A stretch of 64,000 nt of DNA from Emcibacteraceae bacterium (GTDB lineage Bacteria; Pseudomonadota; Alphaproteobacteria; Sphingomonadales; Emcibacteraceae): positions 124,001 through 188,000 of the forward strand of contig JAWKXO010000004.1 of NCBI GenBank assembly GCA_041396985.1, given 5' to 3'. The notes under the pieces are model-generated. The model was not told the DNA's origin and searched no databases. It worked only from the letters and a program-made list of their open reading frames with translations. Shown one piece after another: positions 16,873-26,609 of the stretch (its first letter is position 1; each line of letters opens with the position of its first letter). A program made the position numbers and the translations under genes.

Positions 16873-16982
16873 TTTTGTTACGTCACCCGGTATATTTTGT
16901 ATGTATTATATTCAACTGCACCTGATGTTATCCTGTTATTATTAAAATAAGACTAATGGTATACTGCAGATCAGCAATAGCT

Positions 16983-18419
16983 TTATATTATCAAATAGAG
17001 CAATATGGTTGTTGCGCCTATTGTAAGCGCATAAGGAAGCTGGGTAATCACATGATCCATATGATCGCTGCCTGCCCCAATTGATGCCAGAACTGAGGTA
17101 TCAGACACCGGTGATGAATGGTCGCCGAAAATACCGCCCCCAACAACCGCGGCCAGTGTTTTATAGACGATTGGGTCATCCGCTACCCCGCCTGAAAACC
17201 CATAAGCAATAGGCAGAACAAACGGGATCATCAAGGCAAATGCTCCCCAGGATGTTCCTGTTGAGAAGGATATCACCGCCGTAATAAAAAATGTTGAGGC
17301 CACAAGCAGGGTTGGAGTCATGAAATCTTCGGAAAATGCCATTATATATTCCGCAGCCCCAAGCCCTTTGGTCACTGAATTAATGCAATATGCCAAAGCC
17401 GTGATAATGATTGCCGACATAACACTCTTGGCCCCTGCAATACCGATTTCCGTAAGGTCGCTGAAATTTTCCACATATTTTTTGATATAAAGCGACGTGC
17501 CAAGATAAATCACCGCCATAATAAAAGCTTCCAGTATCATCAGTCGGCCAAAAGCAAAATACGTGACAATCACCGTGCCAAAGACAATAATGATCGGCAC
17601 TGCAAAATCCCAGAACAGATAGGCTTTATCAAATTTTTTCTCGAAAAGTCCGCCACCTTCATCGCTGACCATGGGAATGGCACCATCCCGCAGAACCTTG
17701 CCCTCTTCCTTTGCTCTTTTTTCAGCCTTTCTCATAAAGGAAAAATCAGGCATTATTTCAAGGCTTATCAGCATGGTAAAGATCACCAGCAAAATCGGAT
17801 AAAGATTATAGGGGATAGACCCGGCAAACAGGGTAATGGCTTCATCTATTGAACCGATTGGTCCCCCCTCTTTTGCAATCAGGCCACCGATATAAGCCCC
17901 CCAGGACATAAAAGGTACCAGCACACAGACCGAGGCTGTGGTTGAATCTAGGATAAAGGCAAGTTTCTCGCGTGAGACTTTGGCATTATCGGTTAAGGGC
18001 CGCATCACCGGGCCAGTCATCAGCGGGCTAAAATAATCATCAACAATTAAAAAACCCATCAACCATGTGGTAAACTTTACTTTTCTGGGTGATGTTCCTG
18101 TTTTTGATACTTTATCTGCAAAGGTTACCAGCACCCCAGCACGCTTGAACAATTCAAACAGGATGCCGATAAAAATAATAATCACACAGATACGGATAAA
18201 TTCCCCGCCCAGACTGTTTTCTATCAAACGGACCAGTCCACCTGCAGGATCAAGCCCGTATAAGGTCGCCAATGGATCATAATCGAGCATCATGACCCCG
18301 ATCAGACATCCAGCAAATAATGAAAAAATGGCACTTCTGGTCCAGAAAGCCGTAACAAGTGCAAAAATGAGCGGCACCAGTGACCACACCCCGTAATTAA
18401 CCGCTGTTTCCATAATCAT
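16983..18419 (-). CDS. NhaC-family Na+/H+ antiporter
   Basis: A 478-residue integral membrane protein with about 11-12 helices. The motif VDDYFSPLMTGPVMRPLTD (about residues 125-144) and the later STGTSWGAFALMIP and VVGGGIFGDHSSPVSDTSVLAS are hallmarks of the NhaC ion-transporter family. It exchanges cations (Na+ or an amine) for protons at the inner membrane; the exact substrate cannot be read from sequence. Met1 or Met3 may be the start. Confidence 0.9.
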   Translation of the reverse strand: MIMETAVNYGVWSLVPLIFALVTAFWTRSAIFSLFAGCLIGVMMLDYDPLATLYGLDPAGGLVRLIENSLGGEFIRICVIIIFIGILFELFKRAGVLVTFADKVSKTGTSPRKVKFTTWLMGFLIVDDYFSPLMTGPVMRPLTDNAKVSREKLAFILDSTTASVCVLVPFMSWGAYIGGLIAKEGGPIGSIDEAITLFAGSIPYNLYPILLVIFTMLISLEIMPDFSFMRKAEKRAKEEGKVLRDGAIPMVSDEGGGLFEKKFDKAYLFWDFAVPIIIVFGTVIVTYFAFGRLMILEAFIMAVIYLGTSLYIKKYVENFSDLTEIGIAGAKSVMSAIIITALAYCINSVTKGLGAAEYIMAFSEDFMTPTLLVASTFFITAVISFSTGTSWGAFALMIPFVLPIAYGFSGGVADDPIVYKTLAAVVGGGIFGDHSSPVSDTSVLASIGAGSDHMDHVITQLPYALTIGATTILLYLII

Positions 18420-18479
18420 CCCTCTTTACTTTTTTAGGATATTAAAGTCACGGTTCCGGGAAGTACAGAATTTAAGCCA

Positions 18480-18686
18480 TCAAATGCGCGCTTTTTTATC
18501 CACCCATTTCTGCCAGATGATAAAGCCCCCCGCTAAAACGGCAGTGATAAGCAATAGCGCTTCCACAAATGTCGCCCTTTCAAGGTTGAGCAATAATGTC
18601 GGATCAATCCAGAAGGATACGAGCAGGCATATAAAACAAATGCCCCGGGCGACAAGCAGTCTTTTTCTTGGCCGGGCATTGCTCAT
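18480..18686 (-). CDS. Small membrane protein of unknown function (68 aa)
   Basis: A 68-residue protein with a basic N-terminus (MSNARPRKRLLVARG), two hydrophobic helices (about 11-28 and 41-57) and a basic end (KKARI). It lies 20 bases after the acetyltransferase-like gene on the same strand and probably shares its mRNA. No family recognised. Confidence 0.6.
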   Translation of the reverse strand: MSNARPRKRLLVARGICFICLLVSFWIDPTLLLNLERATFVEALLLITAVLAGGFIIWQKWVDKKARI

Positions 18687-18705
18687 TTTTCATCCTTTTC
18701 TCTGT

Positions 18706-19767
18706 CTAACGCCCCAATGCCGCTTTTAATTTTGCCAGCATATAGGCAAAGCGCCCTTTAAAAGTGGGCGGGAACGCGATTATATCAATAAGGTCATTAT
18801 AATATTCCGATCCCCATTGTGTTTTATAACCGGAATCACCAAGACCATTATTGATATATTTTATACCTTTAACGATGGCATCGGAAACAAATTCCACTTC
18901 CATTCTGACACCCGTATTAAAACGGGCAACTTTTTCATCATAGCTGCTGGTCAGATAATATCTTATTCCCCCGGCATCCAGAGCCACTTTTTTACTGACC
19001 GGTTCACCATCAAGATATATTATCCAGACACTGAGCGCTTTTTTATAAAAGTCATCCTTAACCAATTCGTTCCAGTAGGTCTGTTTTTCCCGCCCCATAA
19101 AACGCGGCTCTCCGGATTTGGATACCCATGCATTGCTTTCGACCGTTTCAATATCCTTAAATATCTTTTCCCAGATCGCACTATCCACGTCGTTAAAATG
19201 CTTTAATTCCACCTTGCCCAATGCGTCCATTTTACGGGCGTGGGAACGCATTTTCTGACGCCTGTTTGCACTGAAGCCCGACAAATAGTCCTCAACACTG
19301 GCAGGAGGCGCCATGCCGTAATTGGCACCGATCGTCATTGTTATGATTTTCCAGCTATTCTGTTTCAGCTTTTCAGTCAGTGCATTAACAAAAGGATCGT
19401 TGCTTTCCACCGGTCCCATCCGAAAGCCGTATATTCCTGGTATTTCACCTAATTTTGCTGCCGCATTTTCAATAAGGACGCTTTCCGGACCGGTATTGAC
19501 AATTCCGCGATGCGGAAAATATGCCCCCGGAAGTGATGCAAATTTAAGGGGCCCCACTTTCTGATAGGCGTAGGGAATAATGGCGCAGTTACTATCAGTC
19601 CCGTCAACATAGATATACTCAATGTTCCTGGTCCAGCTGTTTGATGACTGAACAAGGTTAAGCCATGATTGAAACCAGCTCTTTCTCAGGAATCTAATGC
19701 CCGGAGCGCCGCCAGCATCCATGCTTTTCCAATATTTTTCTGACAATTCAGTCATTAAACCACTCAA
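18706..19767 (-). CDS. GNAT/FemAB-like acyl- or aminoacyl-transferase
   Basis: A 353-residue cytoplasmic protein with two halves as in the BioF2-like/FemAB group of GNAT-fold transferases. The central block GFSANRRQKMRSHARKMDALGKV (about residues 180-202) and the segment with LDGEPVSKKVALDAGGIRYYL followed by NTGVRMEVEFVSDAI are typical. Members of this group modify cell-wall or exopolysaccharide precursors, and some accompany exosortase-type polysaccharide loci such as the one starting 2 kb upstream. Acceptor unknown. Confidence 0.72.
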   Translation of the reverse strand: MSGLMTELSEKYWKSMDAGGAPGIRFLRKSWFQSWLNLVQSSNSWTRNIEYIYVDGTDSNCAIIPYAYQKVGPLKFASLPGAYFPHRGIVNTGPESVLIENAAAKLGEIPGIYGFRMGPVESNDPFVNALTEKLKQNSWKIITMTIGANYGMAPPASVEDYLSGFSANRRQKMRSHARKMDALGKVELKHFNDVDSAIWEKIFKDIETVESNAWVSKSGEPRFMGREKQTYWNELVKDDFYKKALSVWIIYLDGEPVSKKVALDAGGIRYYLTSSYDEKVARFNTGVRMEVEFVSDAIVKGIKYINNGLGDSGYKTQWGSEYYNDLIDIIAFPPTFKGRFAYMLAKLKAALGR

Positions 19768-19779
19768 TTCAATCCGATT

Positions 19780-20106
19780 TTAGTTCGTTGGCGAATACAC
19801 GCCCTTATTATCTTCTATTTCCAAAACCCAGAGATCAGGATCGAAATCAATCTGACGCGCGATATAGTGGTCCGCATCACGTTCTTCAATAAATGCCTCA
19901 CCCTTTGGCTGTTGCCACGACAGGGTACCATCCATATCCCGGCTTTGTGTGTATATTTTGCACCCTTGTCCATAAACATACTGTTTAATCAGCAACAAAC
20001 CCCGATCTTCATCGCCCTTATGATTTACAGTTGCAGACATAGACATATTCTCACAGCGTCTGATTTCTGCCCCGACAATCAAGCTGGTTTTAAGTCTGGC
20101 TTCCAA
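19780..20106 (-). CDS. DUF1491 family protein
   Basis: A 108-residue protein with the DUF1491 pattern: N-terminal ARLKTSLIVGAEIRRCE, the middle GDEDRGLLLIKQ, and the C-terminal ADHYIARQIDFDPDLWVLEIED. This short family is largely confined to alphaproteobacteria and has no known function. It lies between the membrane/coiled-coil gene (7 bases) and the GNAT-like gene (13 bases), suggesting one transcript. Confidence 0.88.
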   Translation of the reverse strand: MEARLKTSLIVGAEIRRCENMSMSATVNHKGDEDRGLLLIKQYVYGQGCKIYTQSRDMDGTLSWQQPKGEAFIEERDADHYIARQIDFDPDLWVLEIEDNKGVYSPTN

Positions 20107-20112
20107 TGAAAA

Positions 20113-21585
20113 TCAGGCCTTTTTCCGGCTGGATTCTGATGGGCTACGGCCCATCCCGACGGTGCTGTTGCTGACCCTTTTCAGTTCCTCTATTTCGGCA
20201 GAAATATGCCCTCTTTTCTCTTCGCTCATTGGCGCAATTTTCTCAACCTGGGCAATCAGCCGATCCAGCCCCGCACTTACCAGATCAAATTTTGCCGTGA
20301 CATGATCCGATGCCTTGGATACATCACTTAAATCTTTGGCAGTTTTATTCAGGTCTTCCAATATAGCGTTTTTAACAAATGCCGTATCAGACGCCTTGCT
20401 CACTTCTTTATTAAGGGAAGTGATCAGTTTTTCTATATTGCCTGATATTGTCTCAAATGTTTTATCCTGCCCCTTATCCAGTTTTTTCTGAATTTCCTCA
20501 ATTTTCTTTGAATAATCCTCAAATCTTTTTGAAATATCCTTTGACGCATCTGTTGATTGTTTCGTCAGCTGATCAACAAGTTTCTGCAGCTCTTTTGTTT
20601 GTTCAGCGGTCGTTTTGCCAATCTGTTTCACATAATCATCAAGGGTTTTTACAATCAGGCCATTGACTGCTTCTTCCTGTTTCTCATTAATGGATTTGGA
20701 AAAATCCTTAAATGTTGAAACGGTTTTATTAAGGGCTGATTCAACAGATTCAAACTGCACCGCTTCCTGTTCTTTGGTTTCATAATTAAACAGATCCTCA
20801 ATCATTTTCACCACTTCACTTGCGCGATGATAAATATGTCCCATAAAAACTCTGAACAGTCCCGCCATAAAAACACCGACACCAATACAAAGCGCAAATG
20901 AAGACGCCCCCATAAGGAATATTTCATTACCAACAAGTGTTCCATCCTCAGACTGCAATGCTCCGGCAAAGGAAACGATAAACAGCAAAAAGCCGATACC
21001 GATCAATACCCGCGGCATTGGTCTCATAAACCATACAGAAAGCCTGGAATTTAAAACACGGTCAATTTTAAAAATCTGTGACGCCGGTGCCAATACGCTG
21101 ACAATGACCGGATTGATTACCTTTGCTTTTCCCTTATCAATAAAGGTTGTTTTTTTACGTATATCCTTTTCCTGACGCTCAATTATATAAGACGCATAAG
21201 GCACCGCAAATTCAGCATAAACCAACTTGAATTCTGACATAACTTTCAGAAATTTTTCTTTTGTCACATGCTGCGCATTATCTGTTGCTCTTGGCAGTTC
21301 CGAAATTCTGCCTTTCAGGGAAACCAGACCGACAATATTAACCACGGCCGGGATCAGAAATGCGAATAAAAACATAAGAAGTGAAAATGTTGACCAGTAA
21401 CTGGCAATACCCCAAAGTGAACTACCATCCAGAAGCCGGGTAAAAATGCCATTTACTTTAATATCAAAAACAAACTGCAATAATGAAAACAGCCCGGAAT
21501 TTAAAAAATATGCCGCGACCGCCGAACCCAGCAAAGCGATCATAAATAAGAGGTTTCTGGGTAAATTATCTCTGTTTTCCTGCAT
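20113..21585 (-). CDS. Membrane protein with long cytoplasmic coiled coil, unknown function
   Basis: A 490-residue protein. Hydrophobic segments at about 12-32, 62-86, 192-210 and 222-248 are followed by a long Lys/Glu/Asp/Ser-rich helical region (about 260-470; for example KQIGKTTAEQTKELQKLVDQ) that should form coiled coil, and a Ser/Arg/Lys tail. A two-pair membrane domain plus helical tail recalls MotA/TolQ/ZorA-type proteins in outline, but I see no clear proton-channel motif and no ZorB/TolR/MotB partner nearby. Not recognised as a named family. Confidence 0.75.
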   Translation of the reverse strand: MQENRDNLPRNLLFMIALLGSAVAAYFLNSGLFSLLQFVFDIKVNGIFTRLLDGSSLWGIASYWSTFSLLMFLFAFLIPAVVNIVGLVSLKGRISELPRATDNAQHVTKEKFLKVMSEFKLVYAEFAVPYASYIIERQEKDIRKKTTFIDKGKAKVINPVIVSVLAPASQIFKIDRVLNSRLSVWFMRPMPRVLIGIGFLLFIVSFAGALQSEDGTLVGNEIFLMGASSFALCIGVGVFMAGLFRVFMGHIYHRASEVVKMIEDLFNYETKEQEAVQFESVESALNKTVSTFKDFSKSINEKQEEAVNGLIVKTLDDYVKQIGKTTAEQTKELQKLVDQLTKQSTDASKDISKRFEDYSKKIEEIQKKLDKGQDKTFETISGNIEKLITSLNKEVSKASDTAFVKNAILEDLNKTAKDLSDVSKASDHVTAKFDLVSAGLDRLIAQVEKIAPMSEEKRGHISAEIEELKRVSNSTVGMGRSPSESSRKKA

Positions 21586-21708
21586 TCTTCCTGCTCTTTT
21601 ATTGTCTGTTTTTTTAACTTATACCGCAATGTTAAGGCGAATTAATTAATTAACTTATAACATTAGGACTATTAAATAAATGTCAGTACCATAATCATTG
21701 CTGAATAT

Positions 21709-22914
21709 TTATTTCTTTGTAATTCTTTCATATATTGCCGGATAATTGGCAACTGAATTTTTCCAGTTACGAACCTCTTCAACATAATGCCTTCCGGCAG
21801 CATGGAATTTCGGCCACTCTTCCCGCATTTCTATAAGATCACAGATTTTCTTTGCCAGTGCAATCGGACTGTCGGGCTCAAACAATATGCCGGTTTTACC
21901 GTCTTCAATCAGTTCCCGGTGACCGCCTATATCGGATGCCGCCACCAGCTTATGCTGTGCCATTGCCTCCAGCGGTTTAAGCGGGGTAACCAGATCCGTC
22001 AGCCGCATTTTTTTACGCGGATACACAAATATATCCACAAGATTATAATAATCCTGCACTTTATCATGGGGCACTCGGCCGGTAAAAATAACCCGGTCTC
22101 CCAGACATTTCTTTTCCGCCAATTCTTTTAAAGCCTTTTCCTGAGGACCCCCGCCAACCAATAGCAGGCAGGCATTTGGAATACGGATAATAATTGAATT
22201 CATCGCCCTGATCAGAATATCAAGCCCTTCATAATCATAAAAGGATCCGATAAAGCCAAGCACGGTCATCTCTTCAAGGCCGAGCTTTTCCTGTAAATCC
22301 TTATTTGCTTCATGCGGGCCGGAAAATTTGGTTATATCAACGGCATTGGGAATAAGGGTGATTTTATCGGCTTCAATGCCGCGGCTGATCAGATCCTGTT
22401 TTAGGCCGTCACAGATAGTGGTGATTGATGCCACATTTTTCACCACATAGGTTTCAAGCCACTTGGTGATATTATAGCGAAGGTCCCCTTCCCGTGTTGT
22501 GCCATGGCTGACGGCGGCATCTTCCCAGAAGGCACGGATTTCATAATGAACAGGGATATTATATTTACGACCGATTTTTAATGCCGCCAGTCCGTTCAGC
22601 ACCGGCGAATGCGCGTGGATAATATCCACTTTTTCGCTTTTCACGATTTGTTCAATCCGGTTGCTTAAGGTTCTCACCACATTCCATTGATTAAGGACTG
22701 GAATTTTATTCAAAATCCAGCCACTGGGACGGGTCCGGTAAAATTCAAGACCGTCAACGGTTTCCTTATCCTGATATGGGGCAATATGCTTGATGCCTGT
22801 CACCTGCAGTGTTTCAAGGCCAAGTTTTCGTTGTTCAGATAAAATCTGAAAACTTCGGAATGTATAGCCGCTATGAAGCGGGATCGAATGATCAAAAACA
22901 TGGAGTATCCGCAT
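21709..22914 (-). CDS. Family 4 glycosyltransferase, exosortase A-associated type
   Basis: A 401-residue GT-B retaining glycosyltransferase. The N-terminus MRILHVFDHSIPLHSGYTFR with VDGLEFYRTRPSG closely fits the PEP-CTERM/exosortase-associated GT group (Daro_2409 family). The C-terminal donor site shows VGGGPQEKALKELA, PRKKMRLTDLVTPLKPLEAMA and the E(x7)E-type signature. It adds a sugar to a lipid-linked exopolysaccharide precursor in the cytoplasm. Its start overlaps the stop of the preceding GT (ATGA-like, shared position 22914). Last gene of the six-gene operon that starts at 31468. Confidence 0.88.
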   Translation of the reverse strand: MRILHVFDHSIPLHSGYTFRSFQILSEQRKLGLETLQVTGIKHIAPYQDKETVDGLEFYRTRPSGWILNKIPVLNQWNVVRTLSNRIEQIVKSEKVDIIHAHSPVLNGLAALKIGRKYNIPVHYEIRAFWEDAAVSHGTTREGDLRYNITKWLETYVVKNVASITTICDGLKQDLISRGIEADKITLIPNAVDITKFSGPHEANKDLQEKLGLEEMTVLGFIGSFYDYEGLDILIRAMNSIIIRIPNACLLLVGGGPQEKALKELAEKKCLGDRVIFTGRVPHDKVQDYYNLVDIFVYPRKKMRLTDLVTPLKPLEAMAQHKLVAASDIGGHRELIEDGKTGILFEPDSPIALAKKICDLIEMREEWPKFHAAGRHYVEEVRNWKNSVANYPAIYERITKK

Positions 22915-24119
22915 CAGTCAGCCTTTCTTTTAAATTCGTCAATCGTCCTGTCTATACAGGTTGACATAAGGTCCATTCCTCTTTGCCAGGTGTGATGGCT
23001 TAGAACTCTGGCCCTGCCGTTTTCTGAAAATTTTCTTTGGCGTTCAGGGTCGGCAAAAAGGCTCATAATTTCTTTTGCATAATCTTCCGGCTTTGTTGCC
23101 GCCAGAATATGTTCCCCCACTACCGCATCAACCCCGCGGGCAGCCAGATGGCTCGATACAACAGGAAGTCCCATGGCCATCCCTTCAAGTATTTTATTCT
23201 GTGTTCCGCGGGCTATAACCAGCGGGGCCACCATGACCTGACAGGATTGAACATGTTTTCTGATATCATCAACGGTCCCGGTCACCATCACGCCGGGTAG
23301 ATCATTGAGGTTCAATACCGATTGCGGTGGTGCAGCACCAATCACTTTGAATGTAACATCCGGATATTGTTCACGAATAATTGGCAAGACATCATGACAG
23401 AAATTTATGATACAGACTTCGTTTGGATAATAATCCATCCGGCCGACAAAACAGATACTGTTTTTTTGATAGTCAACATCTATCGGTTTGAAAAATTCAC
23501 TGTCTACACCGTTGGGGAAATATCCGCTGGCGACGCCCGTGCCATAACTGTCAAGGGTTTCCACCTCAAAATCGGTGGCACAGCTGCAAAGATCGAATTT
23601 TTTTGCCAGCCTTTTTTCGTCGGCTTCAAGTTTCCGTCCTTCAAGGGCAAAGCCGGCGCTAATCGGCCATTTCTTATAATCCACATAGGCAAGCCATTTC
23701 TGACTGTCCATATCACAGAAATCAAGCATTTTGGGTGTATCCGTGACATGCTCAACATATTGTGCGGCCGATGAGCTGAAGACGACAATAAGATCAAACT
23801 TTTGTGTTTCAAGAAGCTGGTTTACTTTTTTCTGTAGCGCGCCTGAATAAAAATATCCCATTGACGATGGATCGCTTGATAACAGCCGCGAAACCATCCT
23901 GATTTTCTGAATAAACTCATTAATTTCAACCAGAATAAAGTCATGACAATAGTCTTTAATTCCCTGGCAATCCGCCGTTTCCTCGGATGAGCGCGAAAGA
24001 GAGGCAACAGTCACCTGATGGCCCTGCTCATGCAGATATTTGACCATATTAAAAGATCTGATCTTATCACCACGGGTGGGCGGATATGGAAAACGATGAC
24101 TTAAAAACAGTATTTTCAA
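22914..24119 (-). CDS. Family 4 glycosyltransferase, PEP-CTERM/XrtA system type
   Basis: A 401-residue glycosyltransferase beginning MKILFLSHRFPYPPTRGDKI, the signature of the TIGR03087-type PEP-CTERM/EpsH-associated sugar transferases. Other typical blocks are FCDMDSQKW, ICFVGRMDYYPNEV (start of the second Rossmann domain) and APLVIARGTQNKILEGMAMG (donor-binding). It sits between prsT and the second GT, without a gap to the latter. Confidence 0.88.
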   Translation of the reverse strand: MKILFLSHRFPYPPTRGDKIRSFNMVKYLHEQGHQVTVASLSRSSEETADCQGIKDYCHDFILVEINEFIQKIRMVSRLLSSDPSSMGYFYSGALQKKVNQLLETQKFDLIVVFSSSAAQYVEHVTDTPKMLDFCDMDSQKWLAYVDYKKWPISAGFALEGRKLEADEKRLAKKFDLCSCATDFEVETLDSYGTGVASGYFPNGVDSEFFKPIDVDYQKNSICFVGRMDYYPNEVCIINFCHDVLPIIREQYPDVTFKVIGAAPPQSVLNLNDLPGVMVTGTVDDIRKHVQSCQVMVAPLVIARGTQNKILEGMAMGLPVVSSHLAARGVDAVVGEHILAATKPEDYAKEIMSLFADPERQRKFSENGRARVLSHHTWQRGMDLMSTCIDRTIDEFKRKAD

Positions 24120-24240
24120 CGGGCTAACTCAATTTTTTATTATAAATGCATTTATCTAATATCAATTAGCGCAAATTTATTAATATTTTCCTTGTCTTTG
24201 GAACAATTTGACTATTTATCAACTGAACTAATAGGAATAT

Positions 24241-26589
24241 TTACTGAACCGGGTCGATAAGCGTTTCACTATTCGCATTCGCCTGATTAAGACCCGCCAT
24301 CACCAGATCAGATCTGGCCCCTGCTTTCGCTGCATTTTGATATGATTTAATGGCATCTTCCCTTCGGTCCTGTTCAAGAAAAAGCTTTCCTTCAAGTAAA
24401 AAGGCTTCTGCTCTGGTTGCAGGATCAAGTTTCAGCTGATTGACAACCAGCCGGCTTCCCTCATAATCGCCATCCGTTTTTGCCAGACTGATAAGTTCTA
24501 TCTGTAGCGGCCAGATATCAGAAGCATATTTTAAACCGTCTATTAACAATGGACGGGCTTTTTCCGCTTCATCGCTCAAGCAGTAAGCGCGGGCAAGCAT
24601 TACATATACATCGCCATCACGATTATTAAGTGAATTGGATTTTAATAAATTAACCCGTGCACCAACATATTCTTCAAGCATAAGCTCCGCTTTTCCAAAA
24701 ACTTTATAGGAAAGCGGATTTTCAGGAAATTCCTGAACCATTTTCTGTCCCAACGATTTTGCTTTTTCAAAATTGCTTTCTTCAAAATAAAAATCAGCTA
24801 ACGTTTCATGGACTGAGACCAGATCCGGTTTAGCAAGCGTTGCCGTGACCAGATAACGTTCTGCTGCAATCAGATCCCCGCTTCCCCTTGCCATTTCATA
24901 AAGCTGCTCATAAGCAGGAATATACCCCTCATCTTTTGCGAGAATATCATTAAGAGTTCTGACCGCTTCATTATTGTTTCCTGATTTCAGCTCCAGTTTT
25001 GCAAGATTGATGCGTCCCTGATTAAAATTATTATCAAGATCAATCGCCCGCCTGAAATTGCTTCTTGCCGCATCCAAATTGTTCATCGCCAGATAGCCAA
25101 GGCCAAGCAGGTTATAACCGATGGGACTGCTTCTGTCCTGATCGATCAGTGCTGCCGCATTTTCAATGGCTTCCTTATATTTTTCTTTTTTTAGATTTTG
25201 ATATGTCTCTAAAATAAGCCCTTTATTGACCGACGGGTTCTTATTCATCATCGACTGGAGGTCGAGCTTGACCCCAAATTCCTCACCATTGTCAAATTCT
25301 TCAACCTGTCTGACCTGATCAGCACTAAGCCGGTCCATATTTTCAATTGAGGCACGTGACAGATATCTACTCGCCTTATCATCATCCCCGGCCAGCAGAT
25401 AAGCATCCCCCAGCAACGTCAGGTCGGTAATATCCAGTTTCTTAATATCCGCCAGATAATCAAGCACCTCGACGGCCTGCTGATATTTTTGCTGTTGCAT
25501 TAACGCGGCGCCAAGAATACGGCGGGCATTTACATGGTCCGGCTTAATTCTGATCAGACGGCTAAGTGCCTGTTCAGATTGAGAATAATTCCCCGTGGCA
25601 TAGTCCAGCTTACCTTTAAGCAAAAGTCCTTCAACCGAATTGTTATAGGCATCACCGGCCCTGTTTAAATAACCGCTTGCCGTTCTGATATTATTACCTT
25701 CCGCAAACAGGGTTGCGATCATAAAATTGGCATATCCATCGTCCGGTTTTTGTGCGAGAATTTTTCTAAGCACTTTCATCGCATCATCTTTTTCCCCCAA
25801 ATCATAGAGAACACCGGCCAGCTTTGCTTCAATTCCAATATCATCCGGCTTATAAAAATTAGCCCGGGCAAAATAACGATATGATGCGCCAGCCCCTTGC
25901 CGACGGTGAACCAACTCCCCCTTTAAGGCATAAAGATCAGCATTCAGTTCATCTTTTGCCAAAGCATTATCAACATTGATTTCCGCTTTTTCATATTCCC
26001 CTGCCATATTATAAAGCACGGCCAGCGGCTGGTTCAGCTCTAGCCTGTCTTCCTGAAGTATCGTATCAGCCCGATAAAAATTAACAAAAGCCTGCTTAAA
26101 ATCACCCATCGCGTAATAGGCCTGCGCCCGCACCAGATATACCTCTCCGTATGTATCCGGGGCCGCCGCTTCAAACTGCACTTCATCTAAAATTTCCTGG
26201 TACCTGCCTAGGAGAAAATATGCTTTACCGAAATCGGCAAGGAGCAAGGATCTGTCGATACCAAGCGCTTCTGCCCGCATCAGTTCATTCAGGGCAATAT
26301 CGCCACTTCCAAGCTTTATATATTGCCTTGCCATATCCTGATGCAATTCACCATTTTCCGGATTATCAAAAAGGGCCGACCATTTTTTATCGATCTGGGC
26401 AATGAGCGCATATCTTTCCAGTTCTTTTTTGGTTGGCTCGCGCGGGACATATTTTTCTTCTGCTTTTTCCGGGCTACCTTCCATATTTGGAACCGATACA
26501 ACCGCCTGCTGCGCTTGGCTTGTAACGGCAATGGACATAAAGCCCAAACCCAAAATTGCAAAGATTTTATATCCCGCCTTCATGTTCAC
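24241..26589 (-). CDS. prsT: PEP-CTERM system TPR-repeat protein PrsT
   Basis: A 782-residue exported protein with a signal peptide (residues about 5-27, ending AVTSQAQQ) and some 18 tetratricopeptide repeats, e.g. YNLLGLGYLAMNNLDAARSN and ARRILGAALMQQQKYQQAVE. PrsT-type proteins are usually lipoproteins; here no cysteine follows the signal, so it may be periplasmic. It probably helps assemble or export the polysaccharide. GGAGG lies 6 bases before GTG 26589 and 12 before ATG 26583, so GTG is the likelier start. It follows prsR by 20 bases in one operon. Confidence 0.88.
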   Translation of the reverse strand: MNMKAGYKIFAILGLGFMSIAVTSQAQQAVVSVPNMEGSPEKAEEKYVPREPTKKELERYALIAQIDKKWSALFDNPENGELHQDMARQYIKLGSGDIALNELMRAEALGIDRSLLLADFGKAYFLLGRYQEILDEVQFEAAAPDTYGEVYLVRAQAYYAMGDFKQAFVNFYRADTILQEDRLELNQPLAVLYNMAGEYEKAEINVDNALAKDELNADLYALKGELVHRRQGAGASYRYFARANFYKPDDIGIEAKLAGVLYDLGEKDDAMKVLRKILAQKPDDGYANFMIATLFAEGNNIRTASGYLNRAGDAYNNSVEGLLLKGKLDYATGNYSQSEQALSRLIRIKPDHVNARRILGAALMQQQKYQQAVEVLDYLADIKKLDITDLTLLGDAYLLAGDDDKASRYLSRASIENMDRLSADQVRQVEEFDNGEEFGVKLDLQSMMNKNPSVNKGLILETYQNLKKEKYKEAIENAAALIDQDRSSPIGYNLLGLGYLAMNNLDAARSNFRRAIDLDNNFNQGRINLAKLELKSGNNNEAVRTLNDILAKDEGYIPAYEQLYEMARGSGDLIAAERYLVTATLAKPDLVSVHETLADFYFEESNFEKAKSLGQKMVQEFPENPLSYKVFGKAELMLEEYVGARVNLLKSNSLNNRDGDVYVMLARAYCLSDEAEKARPLLIDGLKYASDIWPLQIELISLAKTDGDYEGSRLVVNQLKLDPATRAEAFLLEGKLFLEQDRREDAIKSYQNAAKAGARSDLVMAGLNQANANSETLIDPVQ

Positions 26590-26609
26590 CTATACCCTCC
26601 GAAACCTGT

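Noticed and set aside
20113..21585. Zorya anti-phage component ZorA
   Set aside because: Only general architecture is similar; no ZorB-like OmpA partner or ZorC/D/E genes nearby.
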